The translations under genes were made by a program, and so were the position numbers. From Pseudochryseolinea flava (GTDB lineage: Bacteria > Bacteroidota > Bacteroidia > Cytophagales > Cyclobacteriaceae): a DNA stretch of 64,000 nucleotides. Below are positions 8,418-17,381 of the stretch, piece after piece. The notes beneath the pieces were generated by a model. The model was given only the letters and a program-made list of their open reading frames with translations. It did no database searches and was not told the origin of the DNA. The stretch's first letter is position 1; each line of letters opens with the position of its first letter. The stretch lies in NCBI RefSeq assembly GCF_003286915.1, contig NZ_QMFY01000001.1, forward strand, positions 248,001-312,000, written 5' to 3'.

Positions 8418-10310
8418 TTACTCCAGAACCATCTGGTTTTGCTTTGGATAGCGAATGGCATATTTGAATTTCAGCAATTCAGATTTTCCAGGCTCAACTT
8501 CTTTCTTCCATTTCAAGATGCCGGTTTGTTCATTGTGCTCCGCCTTAGAGTCTTCAATTTTATCGACCGTGATCTCTTTGGTGTTCGGAATTGGCAGTTG
8601 GTCTTCGACAACGATTGTGATCGGAAAATTCTTTTTGTTTCGAACGGTAATGTCGTAAGCGAAAACAGACTTCTGGTTGGCGCCAATGAATTGCTTTGAA
8701 GAAAGATCCTTTACTTTCTCGCGCGTTACCACAACGTTTGCATCTCTGCCTAGCGACAGCGTAAGCGTATCGCCGGTGTTGTGCGCATCCATAATCGACT
8801 TGCCAATGTACTTTCCTTCAAAGAAGAGACTTGCTTCACCATCCAGAAAATTATACTCTTCCCAACCCAATACTTTCGCAACAAGAAATGCATCGTTATC
8901 CATCTTGGGCACGCAATAGTATTCATACAGTGCATCAAGATCGTATTCAACCATGTCAGTGATTCTGAATTCTCCATCGGAAGCGATTGTAAATTTATCT
9001 TCCAAAGTAAATTCAACTGTTGTCTGACGTACAACCGGCGTCGCGGTGATTATTCTTTTTTGTTTGAGTTCTTCTGCTTTTACGGTAGCGACCGCACCTG
9101 TCATCATACTTTTTTTCTGTGTACCATATCCCATCACCACAACTTCGCTCAACATTGATTGATCAGCGATCATTGAAACATTTACAACTTCGCGATTTCC
9201 AATGGGTTGCTCAATAGCCTGATAGCCGATAAAAGAGAACACTAATGTTTGTGCATCACGCGTGAGCATCAGCGAATAGTATCCTTCACTATCTGTAACA
9301 GCACCTACCGTTGTTCCTTTGATCATGACATTGACGCCAGGCAATGGTTGTCCTGCGTCGTCTGTTAAACGGCCGCGTACCATTCCCAAGGTAGCGTGTG
9401 ATCCATCGGAGTTTGCAAGTGAACTGATCGCGCTTTTACTTACCTGATTATTGAATCCCAGAAGCCAGGGTTTGATCTCGGGCTTTGTTCCCGCCTGTGT
9501 TGGATTGCCCGAGGATATGGTAAGTTTAACGTTGTCCCAATCTTCTCCCGACTGTTGTGATATATTTGCTTTATAGGTAATGGCGACGGGCGATTTGATA
9601 TCTTTTGCACGGATGTCGTAAGAAGGAAACCACTTTGCGTTTTGTACAAGATAACTCAGTGTCAGAGTTGTTTGCACGGCGCTCTTGGCCGATAATTTCA
9701 CAAATATTTCACCGACTGATTTCAACTGTGCTTCACCACTAAGTTCCTTGATCTGCGCTTCGATTTTTCCAAGAGCTTCATTATGTTGTCGTATATTTCT
9801 ATCAATCTGCAGTTCTTTTTGTTTGATCTCCGAGAATCTTATCCTGAAATAATCAGCAGCGGCTTTCAACTCATCTACTGCTACACCTTTTTGTCCACCC
9901 AATGATCGGTTGGCTTTCAGAACAGCTTCTTCCTCTGCATATACTTCGCGTTGTGACTTCTCTTCCGCAATCCTTTCCATTAATTTTCTTCGCTCTGATT
10001 CGAGAAGGGTCAATCGTTCTGGCTTTGTCGTTCCCTGAAGATAGTTCACCTGAAAAGATACTGACAAGATCTTTACCGCATCATTCGACGATTCCGCCCG
10101 TAAACTTTGCTCGATAATGACTGGCGCGATTTCCGATAGCTTGACAACCGAAACGCCTGCTTTCAATGTAAGTGGTGCCTGGCGCGTAATCTGCGCACCT
10201 TGCAGAAAAACGGTGACCTGTCCGATCCGGGACTTTGCATCAACCGTAATTTCCTGTGCATTAACTGCCGACATGATGATGCAGCACAACGCGGTAAGCA
10301 TTCGTTTCAT
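8418..10310 (-). CDS. MuiA-family DUF4139 protein with an embedded CarboxypepD_reg/SusC-like segment
   Basis: The protein of about 630 residues has a signal peptide (MKRMLTALCCIIMSAVNAQ). An alternative ATG two codons upstream at 10316 is possible. Residues about 20-110 are the DUF4140 N-terminal domain (VTVFLQGAQITRQA). A coiled-coil-like helical segment follows at about 110-200, then DUF4139 (LSYLVQNAKWFPSYDIRA and, at the C-terminus, EDQLPIPNTKEI). Between the DUF4139 halves, at about 310-420, sits a CarboxypepD_reg-like domain (VRGRLTDDAGQPLPGVNVMI, GTTVGAVTDSEGYYSL) followed by EVVVMGYGTQKKSMMTGAV, the start of a SusC/RagA TonB plug. No beta-barrel follows, so it is not a transporter. 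Molecular function of MuiA proteins is unknown. Confidence 0.85.
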   Translation of the reverse strand: MKRMLTALCCIIMSAVNAQEITVDAKSRIGQVTVFLQGAQITRQAPLTLKAGVSVVKLSEIAPVIIEQSLRAESSNDAVKILSVSFQVNYLQGTTKPERLTLLESERRKLMERIAEEKSQREVYAEEEAVLKANRSLGGQKGVAVDELKAAADYFRIRFSEIKQKELQIDRNIRQHNEALGKIEAQIKELSGEAQLKSVGEIFVKLSAKSAVQTTLTLSYLVQNAKWFPSYDIRAKDIKSPVAITYKANISQQSGEDWDNVKLTISSGNPTQAGTKPEIKPWLLGFNNQVSKSAISSLANSDGSHATLGMVRGRLTDDAGQPLPGVNVMIKGTTVGAVTDSEGYYSLMLTRDAQTLVFSFIGYQAIEQPIGNREVVNVSMIADQSMLSEVVVMGYGTQKKSMMTGAVATVKAEELKQKRIITATPVVRQTTVEFTLEDKFTIASDGEFRITDMVEYDLDALYEYYCVPKMDNDAFLVAKVLGWEEYNFLDGEASLFFEGKYIGKSIMDAHNTGDTLTLSLGRDANVVVTREKVKDLSSKQFIGANQKSVFAYDITVRNKKNFPITIVVEDQLPIPNTKEITVDKIEDSKAEHNEQTGILKWKKEVEPGKSELLKFKYAIRYPKQNQMVLE

Positions 10311-10393
10311 AAGCATTTGAGTTTAGTTCTAATGCCATGATGCCGCTTCTGCCGTTATTCCATAAAAATTAAAAGAAAATTTACGGCTGTATC

Positions 10394-10428
10394 CATAAAA
10401 AAACAGCATCACCGAAGCAATGCTGTTT
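10394..10428 (-). terminator. Rho-independent terminator of acs
   Basis: Arms AAACAGCAT (10401-10409) and ATGCTGTTT (10420-10428) are perfectly complementary. Read on the minus strand the hairpin runs into TTTTTTTA. It starts 22 nt after the acs stop and separates acs from the MuiA-like gene. Confidence 0.85.
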
Positions 10429-10450
10429 CCATAAATTTCCTGTTTCTAAC

Positions 10451-12343
10451 TTAAAGCGCTCCGGCTTTAATCTCATCCACAACATTGGGGTCCAGTAATG
10501 TTGTTGTGTCGCCGAGATTTGATGTATCACCTTCCGCTACCTTACGCAGAATGCGTCGCATAATTTTTCCAGAACGTGTTTTCGGAAGGCCACTTACAAA
10601 TTGGATTTTATCCGGCTTTGCAATCGGACCGATGATCTTCGAAACCTTCTCTTTTATTTCCGAACGAAGTTTTTCTTCCTCTCTTGGCTTGTCGTAACAA
10701 ATCACAAACGCATAAATGCCTTGGCCTTTGATATCGTGCGGGAACCCTACTACAGCGGTTTCACATACTGCCGTGTGTTCATCGATAGCACTTTCAATTT
10801 CAGCAGTACCGAGATTATGACCAGATACGATGATGATGTCATCGACGCGGCCGGTAATGCGATAGTATCCTTCATCGTCGCGCTTACAGCCATCGCCAGT
10901 GAAATATTTCCCTGGGAACGTCGAGAAATACGTATCCTTAAAGCGCTGATGATCGCCGTAAATTGTACGCGCCATCGATGGCCATGGGAATTTAATCGCA
11001 AGGCGTCCTTCAATATTGTTGCCTTGAATTTCCAGACCGCTTTCATTCATAACGGCGGGTTGAACTCCCGGTAGGGGTAACGTTGCAAGCGCAGGTTTCA
11101 ACTTTGTTACGTTCGCGATTGGCGCAATCATGAATCCACCGGTTTCAGTTTGCCACCATGTATCGATGATAGGACATTTTCCTTTGCCTATATTTTCATC
11201 GTACCAGTGCCATGCTTCTTCATTGATTGGCTCGCCTACGCTTCCCAAAACTTTCAATGACGAAAGATCGTGTCGTTTAACAAACTCGGGCGGTGCTTGC
11301 TGCAAAGAACGAATGGCAGTGGGTGCTGTGTAGAATATATTTACTTTATGTCTTTCAATCGCTTGCCAAAATCTTCCCCAATCTGGCCATGATGGCACGC
11401 CCTCGAACATTACCGTTGTTGCACCGGCCGAGAGTGGTCCATAAAGAATGTATGAGTGTCCTGTAATCCATCCGATGTCGGCGGTACACCAGTAAACTTG
11501 TCCTTCTTGATATTGAAATGTTGTGCGAAATGTATAGTTCGTGTAAACCATGTAGCCGCCGCAAGTATGAACCATTCCTTTTGGTCTACCGGTTGAACCC
11601 GAGGTGTACAAAATGAAGAGCATGTCTTCAGCATCCATTTCTTCCGCATCGCATTGTGCTGAAGCCTTTTGAATTTCATCGTCCCACAGCACATCACGAC
11701 CTTCCTTAATGGCAGCTCCTTTACCGATGTACTCCTTCACAATCACGCGCGAAACATCAGGACAACTTTCGAGTGCGGTATCAATGATACCTTTTAAGTT
11801 GATCGTTTTATCACCGCGATAAGATCCATCCGATGTGATGACGATTTTACATCCTGCGTCATTCACGCGATCACTTACCGATTTTGCTGAAAAACCTGCG
11901 AATACTACGGAGTGAACAGCACCGATGCGCGCACAGGCCAATATCACATAAGCGAGTTCGGGAATCATGGGTAAGTAGATGCAAACGCGATCACCTTTTT
12001 TCACGCCATTTGCTTTTAACATGTTGGCCGTTCTGTTTACCTCTTCGAACAACTGTTTATAGGTAATGTGTTTTGCTTCGTGCGCGGGATTGTTAGGTTC
12101 CCAAATGATCGCTGTTTGATTTGCTCTGGTTGCCAGATGTCGGTCGAGGCAATTTTCCGTGATGTTTAACTTGCCGTTGATAAACCATTTTACATCGGCA
12201 TTGTTGAAATCCCAGGCTAATACCTTGTCCCACTTTTTTCTCCACGTGAATTCGTTGGCTATCTCACTCCAGAAAGCTTCGGGCTGGTCGATACTTTTTT
12301 TATACTGATCGTGATAATCTTGAAGGCTTGCAATACTGTGCAT
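10451..12343 (-). CDS. acs: Acetyl-CoA synthetase (acetate--CoA ligase)
   Basis: The 630-residue AMP-forming ligase converts acetate, ATP and CoA to acetyl-CoA in the cytoplasm. The P-loop-like motif FILYTSGSTGRPKGM (A3), the hinge region ITGRVDDIIIVSGHNLGTAE, and the C-terminal catalytic lysine segment TRSGKIMRRILRK are all present. That lysine is the usual acetylation site in Acs. Length and the N-terminal ACAS_N domain (SIDQPEAFWSEIA, FINGKLNITENCLDRHL) match bona fide Acs. It is monocistronic, with a strong terminator and an inverted repeat upstream. Confidence 0.96.
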   Translation of the reverse strand: MHSIASLQDYHDQYKKSIDQPEAFWSEIANEFTWRKKWDKVLAWDFNNADVKWFINGKLNITENCLDRHLATRANQTAIIWEPNNPAHEAKHITYKQLFEEVNRTANMLKANGVKKGDRVCIYLPMIPELAYVILACARIGAVHSVVFAGFSAKSVSDRVNDAGCKIVITSDGSYRGDKTINLKGIIDTALESCPDVSRVIVKEYIGKGAAIKEGRDVLWDDEIQKASAQCDAEEMDAEDMLFILYTSGSTGRPKGMVHTCGGYMVYTNYTFRTTFQYQEGQVYWCTADIGWITGHSYILYGPLSAGATTVMFEGVPSWPDWGRFWQAIERHKVNIFYTAPTAIRSLQQAPPEFVKRHDLSSLKVLGSVGEPINEEAWHWYDENIGKGKCPIIDTWWQTETGGFMIAPIANVTKLKPALATLPLPGVQPAVMNESGLEIQGNNIEGRLAIKFPWPSMARTIYGDHQRFKDTYFSTFPGKYFTGDGCKRDDEGYYRITGRVDDIIIVSGHNLGTAEIESAIDEHTAVCETAVVGFPHDIKGQGIYAFVICYDKPREEEKLRSEIKEKVSKIIGPIAKPDKIQFVSGLPKTRSGKIMRRILRKVAEGDTSNLGDTTTLLDPNVVDEIKAGAL

Positions 12344-12386
12344 AGGGTCGGTTGTCGTTGTTTCTTAAAGTTTTTCTGATTGTTCC

Positions 12387-12403
12387 GTCACAGTTTTAGT
12401 GAC
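12387..12403. promoter_or_regulatory. Inverted repeat upstream of acs (possible operator)
   Basis: The sequence GTCAC-N7-GTGAC lies 44-60 bp upstream of the acs start, between acs and the divergent cluster gene. It loosely resembles CRP/FNR-type half-sites, and acs genes are often controlled by such regulators. No experimental support can be seen from sequence. Confidence 0.3.
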
Positions 12404-12488
12404 ACACTTTCCGGATAAAATTCTACTCTTTTTCCGGAAATTCAAATATTGTTACGACGTGTGTCTTCAACACATGATAGAATTTTCG

Positions 12489-12496
12489 TAATTTTC
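12489..12496 (+). promoter_or_regulatory. Probable -7 element of the 12.5-19.1 kb operon
   Basis: TAATTTTC is one mismatch from TAnnTTTG. It would start transcription near 12503, about 12 nt before the TTG codon at 12515, which supports that codon as the start of the nucleotidyltransferase gene. It would also exclude the longer TTG-initiated frame from 12449. Confidence 0.35.
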
Positions 12497-12514
12497 ATTT
12501 TACCCTATAACACA

Positions 12515-13462
12515 TTGAAAGAAGTTGAACACGATATTGAAACCAATGTGCTTCAAATACACATTATCAAGGCGCTTCTTTATTACGATATCTTCAATTA
12601 TCCGCTAACGGCCTCCGAAATCATGCGTTTCCTAGGCACGCAACAAAAAGACCTTGCATCACTGCGGCATGAACTCGCCGTACTCACCGCATCCAAGCAG
12701 ATATTTCAGTTCGATGAGTTCTACTCCATACAGAACTCACGTGCCAACATCGAGCGGAGGTTGCGGGGCAACGGAGAGGCTGCACGCTTCTTACCCATGG
12801 CAAAAACTAAAGCCAAATTTATCGCCCGCTTTCCATTTGTCCGTGCGGTGTTTGCTTCTGGTTCTTTATCAAAGGGTTATATGGATGAAAATGCAGACCT
12901 CGACTTTTTCATCATTACCAAACCCGGACGACTCTGGATTGCACGTACACTCTTGGTGATGTATAAAAGAATTTTCCTCTTCAATTCTTACAAGTATTTC
13001 TGCGTGAACTATTTCGTCGACTTTGATCATCTTGAGATCGAAGAAAAAAATCTGTTCACGGCAACGGAGCTTGCCACCGTGATACCATTGTACGGCGCTG
13101 AGTACTATCATCGCTTGCACAACAGCAACACGTGGCTCGGCTCGTATTTTCCCAACTATTCGAAACGGCCAACACAAGATGTGCCATCATCCGCGACGAA
13201 TTGGTTTACACGTACGGTGGAAAATTTAATGAACGTATTGGGAGGAAATAAACTTGAAGAATACTTCATGAAAATCACCATGAACAGATGGCAGCGCGTA
13301 CATGGCGATTCATATGGCAGTGATGATTTTAAGATCGCATTTAAATCGAAGAAGTACGCTTCAAAAAATCACCCGAGACATTATCAAAAGAAAATTATCA
13401 GCCTATATGCTGAAAAGCTTCAAGCGTATAACGACAAATTCAATCTCACGATGAAATTATGA
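12515..13462 (+). CDS. Nucleotidyltransferase-fold protein, first gene of the accessory cluster
   Basis: The product has about 315 residues. The frame is open from a TTG at 12449, but TTG 12515 fits the predicted promoter better, and no ATG lies near. The N-terminal 70 residues look like a winged-helix region (IIKALLYYDIFNYPLTASEIMRFLG is split helices and loop). Residues near 115-130 carry the pol-beta nucleotidyltransferase signature, GSLSKGYMDENADLDFFI, a GS followed by DxD. The second half is helical with no family I can name. Such enzymes transfer a nucleotide to an unknown acceptor, and the substrate here is unknown. The stop overlaps the next start (ATGA at 13459), implying translational coupling to the B12 radical SAM gene. 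Confidence 0.7.
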   Translation: MKEVEHDIETNVLQIHIIKALLYYDIFNYPLTASEIMRFLGTQQKDLASLRHELAVLTASKQIFQFDEFYSIQNSRANIERRLRGNGEAARFLPMAKTKAKFIARFPFVRAVFASGSLSKGYMDENADLDFFIITKPGRLWIARTLLVMYKRIFLFNSYKYFCVNYFVDFDHLEIEEKNLFTATELATVIPLYGAEYYHRLHNSNTWLGSYFPNYSKRPTQDVPSSATNWFTRTVENLMNVLGGNKLEEYFMKITMNRWQRVHGDSYGSDDFKIAFKSKKYASKNHPRHYQKKIISLYAEKLQAYNDKFNLTMKL

Positions 13463-14922
13463 AGGGCTCTGTTCTTTTTACGCATTCTTATTTTTACAAG
13501 TTAGACCCGAAGCAATGGCGATTCAAACAGCCTTATGCACCGCTTGCTACCCTACTGGCTGCTGCTGTTATTCGTGACGCTGGGTTTAATGTATCCATGT
13601 TTGACACCGGCTTAAAAGATTCGCCTTCAGAAATTATACCATCGATTCGTTCTCACAAGCCGGAATATTTGGTGATCTACGACGATGGATTTAACTACCT
13701 CACGAAAATGTGCCTCACCAATATGCGTGAAGCCGCTTTCATGATGACAAAAATCGGGAAGCGTTTTGGCTGTACCGTAATTGTATCGAGTTCCGATTCT
13801 TCAGATCACTACGAAAAATATTTACAAAACGGCGCTGACTATGTCGTTCGTGGTGAAGGTGAGGAAACACTGAAAGAATTGCTTTTAGCTTTGAAAGCGC
13901 GAAAGACTACGAGCGAACTAGCAGGCATCGCCTACTTACGTGGATTAGAAACCGTAGTTAATCCTGCGCGCCCCGTCATGCGCGAGCTCGACCATCTTCC
14001 GCTCCCCGCATGGGATCTTGTCGACCTTGATCCATATCGAAAGATATGGATAAAGCATCATGGCTACTTCTCGGTAAATCTCGCAACCACACGCGGTTGC
14101 CCTTACAAGTGTAATTGGTGCGCCAAGCCGATTTATGGCAACCGCTACAACTCGCGATCGCCGCAGCACGTGATTCGCGAAATTGAAATGTTATTATCGC
14201 AGTACAAGCCAGATCATTTTTGGATGAGCGACGACATCTTTGGATTAAAACCGGGATGGGTACAGGAATTCAACAAACTTGTTAACGCGAAAAAACTTTC
14301 CTTTAAATATAAAATTCAATCGCGTGTAGATTTGTTATTAGAGGAAGATAATCTTGCCGCGCTCGCTGAATCTGGTGCGGAAACGATTTGGGTGGGCGCT
14401 GAATCCGGCTCGCAGGCGATTCTTGATGCGATGGACAAAGGAACCAAGGTTGAACAAATTTATACCGCAGCTCGATTGATGAAGGAGAAAAACATTCGTG
14501 TCGCATTCTTCCTTCAATTTGGCTACCTCGGAGAAACAAAAGATGATATTGATGCAACCATTCGAATGGTGCTCGATTTAATGCCCGACGAAATTGGAAT
14601 TTCCGTTTCATACCCGTTGCCTGGAACGAAATTTTACGAAAAAGTAAAAGGACAACTGAAGGATAAACAGAACTGGAGTGATTCTGACGATTTAGCATTG
14701 ATGTTCTCGAGTACATTTAACAACCAGTACTATAAAGAGCTTCACCGTTATGTGCACAGCGTCTACCGAAAACATAAAGGTTATGATAGTTTGGGGAAAC
14801 TGTTTGCCAATCCATTGCGTCTAACGTATAAAGATGTACGTGCTGGCCTCGCTACTTTGTATTATCTGCCAGCAAGTTTGATGCGCGAGAAAAAATTAAA
14901 AAAGCTGCAGACTGCTGAATAA
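13459..14922 (+). CDS. B12-binding-domain radical SAM enzyme (cluster copy 1)
   Basis: This is a 487-residue cobalamin-type radical SAM protein. Residues about 1-150 form the B12-binding Rossmann domain (PLATLLAAAVIRDAGFNVSM, ADYVVRGEGEETLKELL). No DxHxxG base-off motif is visible, which is common in this class. The radical SAM core has the [4Fe-4S] motif CPYKCNWC with Cys 214, 218 and 221, then the WMSDDIFG and ETIWVGAESGSQ segments of the barrel. Relatives act as methyltransferases or ring-forming enzymes in lipid, pigment and antibiotic pathways, so the exact reaction is undetermined. It overlaps both neighbours (ATGA upstream, TAATG downstream), placing it inside a tightly coupled operon. 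Confidence 0.85.
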   Translation: MKGSVLFTHSYFYKLDPKQWRFKQPYAPLATLLAAAVIRDAGFNVSMFDTGLKDSPSEIIPSIRSHKPEYLVIYDDGFNYLTKMCLTNMREAAFMMTKIGKRFGCTVIVSSSDSSDHYEKYLQNGADYVVRGEGEETLKELLLALKARKTTSELAGIAYLRGLETVVNPARPVMRELDHLPLPAWDLVDLDPYRKIWIKHHGYFSVNLATTRGCPYKCNWCAKPIYGNRYNSRSPQHVIREIEMLLSQYKPDHFWMSDDIFGLKPGWVQEFNKLVNAKKLSFKYKIQSRVDLLLEEDNLAALAESGAETIWVGAESGSQAILDAMDKGTKVEQIYTAARLMKEKNIRVAFFLQFGYLGETKDDIDATIRMVLDLMPDEIGISVSYPLPGTKFYEKVKGQLKDKQNWSDSDDLALMFSSTFNNQYYKELHRYVHSVYRKHKGYDSLGKLFANPLRLTYKDVRAGLATLYYLPASLMREKKLKKLQTAE

Positions 14923-15719
14923 TGGCATTGCCCTTCGACCATATTGACGTAAAAAACGACACGCTCCTGACGCCTTACGCGGTTGGTCAATTTCAGCGTA
15001 AAATCGTGTGGGACTACCTTAGCCAACTCGCTATTACATTAGACGGTTTCGAGATTTTAGAGTTGAATGTGGGCAGCGGCGACGACGCACTTCTCTTCAG
15101 CGAAAAAGATTTTAACATCGTTGCAACAGACATTTCTGAAGCAACACAGCAAGTTACTACACAACGAAACACCACGCTCACATTTCAGAGAAACATCAGC
15201 TCTCAATATCTTGATCTTGAGGGTATCAATGAGACTGTGTTTCATAAAAAATTTGATTTGATATTTTCAAACTTCGGCGGCATCAACAGCATGAGTCCGG
15301 AAGTAGCGCAGAAACTATTTCAACGTATTCCTGCTATCCTAAAACCTGGAGGCCGCATTGTAGCGTTGGCGATGTCGCGATTTTGCCTTTGGGAGTCGCT
15401 GTATTTTTTACACCGATTTCAATTTAAAAAAGCATTTCGGCGTTGGACAAACACTGATGTAAAGGGATACTTGAACAATCAACAGTGCAAAACTTGGTTC
15501 TATTCTCCGGGACAAATCGGTGCTTGGTCGAAAGAACGTTTCAAGGTAAAGCGAATTATTCCTGTTGGAATTGCGCTACCTCCATTAAGTCTTGAGGGAC
15601 TGTTTACGTCGCGAAAAAAATTACTACTGAGATTGAGTTCCATCGAACAACGTTTCAAAAACATATCTTTATGTTCGCGCATGTCGGACAATTTTTTAAT
15701 CGATCTACAGCTCATTTGA
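14922..15719 (+). CDS. Class I SAM-dependent methyltransferase (paralogue A)
   Basis: The 265-residue methyltransferase has motif I ILELNVGSGDDALLF and motif II region NIVATDIS. The later FDLIFSNFGGIN replaces the usual motif IV, followed by RFCLWESL. It is clearly paralogous to the next gene, sharing the LELNxGxGxDAL and SNFGGxN signatures. The SAM-binding site looks intact. The acceptor may be a sugar or lipid precursor of the cluster product, but this is inference. Its ATG overlaps the stop of the radical SAM gene. Confidence 0.8.
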   Translation: MALPFDHIDVKNDTLLTPYAVGQFQRKIVWDYLSQLAITLDGFEILELNVGSGDDALLFSEKDFNIVATDISEATQQVTTQRNTTLTFQRNISSQYLDLEGINETVFHKKFDLIFSNFGGINSMSPEVAQKLFQRIPAILKPGGRIVALAMSRFCLWESLYFLHRFQFKKAFRRWTNTDVKGYLNNQQCKTWFYSPGQIGAWSKERFKVKRIIPVGIALPPLSLEGLFTSRKKLLLRLSSIEQRFKNISLCSRMSDNFLIDLQLI

Positions 15720-15734
15720 AGTTCTTAATTGCAG

Positions 15735-16538
15735 ATGATGTCTTCTGAAAATTTTGATGCAGTTAATAAAGCATTTAGTAAGCAATCGGGTACATTCGAT
15801 GCCGACGATCGCGCAAACATTATCCTCACCGATATGCGCGAACAGGTTTATGCACACGTCAATACGTTCATAAAACCAAAAAGTGTAGTGCTTGAATTGA
15901 ATGCAGGTACCGGCATAGATGCGTTGCATTTCGCTAGTCAAGGACACAGCGTTCACGCCACCGATCTTTCTGATGGAATGATCGAACAATTGAACGAGAA
16001 AATAAAAAAACACTCATCCCTATCCATCTCAAGTCAACAGCTCTCTTACGATTCGCTTGACGTTTTACATAAAAAAAAATTTGACTATGTGTTTTCAAAC
16101 TTTGGCGGATTGAATTGTATTGATGATCTGAGAAAAGTAACGAAACATTTGCCGGGGTTACTTCATGCTGGAGCTTACGTAACATGGGTGATCATGCCGC
16201 CGGTTTGCCCTTGGGAACTCGCTGGTATTTTCAAAGGAAGATTTCGCGGTGCACTTCGACGTTTTCACCGCGACGGTGTGATGGCACATCTCGAAGGCGA
16301 ATATTTCAAGACATACTATTTTTCGCTTCAGCAGATCAAGGAGGCTTTCGGAAATGATTTTGTTTTCATAAAATCAGAAGGACTCGGCGCTATCATCCCG
16401 CAGCCTCATCGACCTGATTTTCCGGTGAAGCATCCATCGCTTTACAAAGTGTTGCGTGCAGTTGATAAGGGGGTGAGGAACAATATGCCATTTAACCGCT
16501 GGGCTGATCACATTATTGTTACCTTTCAACGCAAATAG
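15735..16538 (+). CDS. Class I SAM-dependent methyltransferase (paralogue B)
   Basis: The product has about 267 residues starting MMSSENFDAVNKAFSKQS. The ATG at 15735 is preferred to an upstream TTG at 15729. SAM-binding motif I reads VLELNAGTGIDALHFA, then HATDLSDGM and FDYVFSNFGGLN, and a CPWEL segment aligned with the CLWES of the preceding paralogue. The C-terminal third differs most between the two, suggesting different acceptors. It lies 15 nt after paralogue A and 8 nt before the third methyltransferase. Confidence 0.8.
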   Translation: MMSSENFDAVNKAFSKQSGTFDADDRANIILTDMREQVYAHVNTFIKPKSVVLELNAGTGIDALHFASQGHSVHATDLSDGMIEQLNEKIKKHSSLSISSQQLSYDSLDVLHKKKFDYVFSNFGGLNCIDDLRKVTKHLPGLLHAGAYVTWVIMPPVCPWELAGIFKGRFRGALRRFHRDGVMAHLEGEYFKTYYFSLQQIKEAFGNDFVFIKSEGLGAIIPQPHRPDFPVKHPSLYKVLRAVDKGVRNNMPFNRWADHIIVTFQRK

Positions 16539-16546
16539 TTTTATCG

Positions 16547-17332
16547 ATGTCAATTCAATCCTTTCTTGCAAATCATCCTGATTTCTATCGCGAGGGTTTG
16601 TTATTCTTCCAGCGACGTCTTGCAAGAGAATCGGATTTCGAAAAAGCCTACATTACGTTACGTGAAAAAGAAGGCCGTGTATATTCGGATGATGTAGTGA
16701 AAGCTCTGCCCGTTTATCGAGGTGGCGCAATGCTTGAAAAGGAATGGAAGATTCGAAAACGCTCTGCCGATAAACTGATTGGATATCTGAAGAAGAAGCC
16801 ATTCAATTCTATTCTTGAGGTCGGTTGCGGGAATGGATGGCTTTTAAACTATATCAACCAATCGATGAAGATTGGCTTACTGGGCATTGATATTAACGAA
16901 ACAGAACTTCGACAGGCTGCAAGCTTATTTTCTCCTAACATCTCATTTGCTTGTGCCGATGTGGATAGCGATCTACCGTCTAGCTTACGTGCTGATGTAA
17001 TCTTATTGCCCAGTGCTCTGCAGTATTTTGAAAACCCTATAAAACTAATTACAACGTTGATAACTAAACTAAACCCGAATGGAGAGTTGCACGTCTTCGA
17101 TTCACCACTGTACAATGCCAACGAAGTCGACGCTGCCCAATCGCGATCAAAAGAATATTTTACGAAACAGCGCGTCGAACCGATGAAGGGCATGTACTAT
17201 CATCATGCCTGGAATATTTTAGAATGCTTCGAGCACGTAATCATGCACGATCCGCGTTCTATTCGTAACCGAGTTTTTGCGAAGGTGGGAACTGTGTCGC
17301 CATTCCCTTGGATAAAAATCAAGGCTAAGTAG
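16547..17332 (+). CDS. Class I SAM-dependent methyltransferase (third in operon)
   Basis: The 261-residue protein has an N-terminal extension of about 90 residues (including the YRGGAMLEKEWKIRKRSADKL segment, cut by loops) before motif I, ILEVGCGNGWLLNYI, and LLGIDINETEL. The post-motif segment DVILLPSALQYFENP is typical of Methyltransf_11/12. It is only distantly related to the two preceding paralogues. Substrate is unknown. The SAM site is intact, and the C-terminal segment GMYYHHAWNILE recalls methyltransferases acting on sugar or lipid intermediates, a weak hint only. Confidence 0.78.
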   Translation: MSIQSFLANHPDFYREGLLFFQRRLARESDFEKAYITLREKEGRVYSDDVVKALPVYRGGAMLEKEWKIRKRSADKLIGYLKKKPFNSILEVGCGNGWLLNYINQSMKIGLLGIDINETELRQAASLFSPNISFACADVDSDLPSSLRADVILLPSALQYFENPIKLITTLITKLNPNGELHVFDSPLYNANEVDAAQSRSKEYFTKQRVEPMKGMYYHHAWNILECFEHVIMHDPRSIRNRVFAKVGTVSPFPWIKIKAK

Positions 17333-17381
17333 TATTTATCGAATTATATGGCGAATATCAAACTCAAAACATCAACATTTT

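Noticed and set aside
8781-9158. 125-codon open frame on the plus strand inside the MuiA-like gene
   Set aside because: It lies wholly opposite a well-supported gene, has no promoter or family character, and looks like a shadow frame.
12449-12514. Extended N-terminus for the nucleotidyltransferase gene from a TTG at 12449
   Set aside because: The extra residues lie upstream of the best promoter candidate and have no family character; TTG 12515 is preferred, though not certain.
14303-14716. 137-codon minus-strand frame opposite the first B12 radical SAM gene
   Set aside because: The composition is that of an antisense shadow, and the opposite strand is clearly coding.
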